The notes beneath the pieces are model-generated. The model saw only the letters and a program-made list of their open reading frames with translations, ran no database searches and was not told the DNA's origin. DNA of 64,000 nucleotides from Betaproteobacteria bacterium (GTDB lineage Bacteria > Pseudomonadota > Gammaproteobacteria > Burkholderiales > Casimicrobiaceae). Made by a program: the position numbers and the translations under genes. Of the stretch, positions 63,957-64,000 are shown piece after piece. Location: positions 682,001 through 746,000 of the forward strand of contig JADKKQ010000001.1 in the NCBI GenBank assembly GCA_016720425.1, read 5' to 3'. The stretch's first letter is position 1, and every line of letters starts with the position of its first letter.

Positions 63957-64000
63957 GGGCCCGGCCCGGCCCGAGGCGGCCGGCCGCGGAATGACGTGAT

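Overview
The window is a gene-dense, very GC-rich stretch (roughly 70% by eye) of a Gram-negative chromosome. Gene content points to a betaproteobacterium, probably Burkholderiales-like: hemC-hemD with hemX/hemY, a CDP-glucoseen-reductase-like flavoprotein near ubiA and ubiD, ompW behind an FNR-type box, a yqjDEK-type operon, and many TRAP sugar-acid transporters. This assignment is an inference from families, not a database result. No rRNA, tRNA, CRISPR or prophage was recognised.

Layout. 1-8.4 kb: an MFS carrier (cut by the window edge), a FolM-like pteridine reductase, divergent MidA-type methyltransferase and acyl-CoA ligase, a small secreted Sel1-like protein, and a 954-residue BTAD/AAA/TPR regulator behind a 17-bp palindrome. 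8.4-10.8 kb: dusA and uxuA, then a REP doublet (REPIN). 10.8-26.6 kb: sugar-acid cluster A. It contains the set known from E. coli yiaJKLMNO (IclR regulator, YiaK-type reductase, YiaL, three-part TRAP transporter), plus a Gfo/Idh dehydrogenase, KduD-like SDR, zinc alcohol dehydrogenase, PGDH-like dehydrogenase, a second YiaK-type reductase, D-mannonate dehydratase ManD, a GntR regulator and a DenD-like dehydrogenase. 26.8-50.6 kb: mostly housekeeping (hemCD, hemXY, ubiA, ompW, an inosine/uracil-type DNA glycosylase, fhs, ubiD, yqjDEK, dacB, bioA, prolyl aminopeptidase), with a 147-bp MITE after ubiD. 50.8-64 kb: sugar-acid cluster B. It holds a XylX-type 2-keto-3-deoxy-pentonate dehydratase and a semialdehyde dehydrogenase; facing them a diketo-acid hydrolase and SDR; then a GntR regulator, an idonate-type dehydrogenase, a TRAP transporter, a UxaA-family dehydratase and an IlvD/Edd sugar-acid dehydratase.

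How the genes work together. Cluster A looks like uptake (TRAP) and oxidoreductive conversion of a hexuronate/aldonate toward mannonate and 2-keto-3-deoxygluconate. Cluster B looks like uptake and dehydration of an aldonate to a 2-keto-3-deoxy acid, which could then follow either of two non-phosphorylative branches: a second dehydration plus oxidation to 2-oxoglutarate, or C4 oxidation plus hydrolytic C-C cleavage. Visible operators fit local control. Two palindromes with an identical GTATGG core lie before the cluster A TRAP genes and before the cluster A GntR gene. Two GAACn-N-nGTTC palindromes lie before the IclR gene. A classic TGGTA-N-TACCA GntR box overlaps a promoter in cluster B.

Sequence quality. 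Two 20-21-base poly-G runs occur. One sits in a visibly collapsed YiaK-type gene. dacB and a helix-hairpin-helix gene each appear split by a frameshift. These may be read or assembly errors rather than true mutations.
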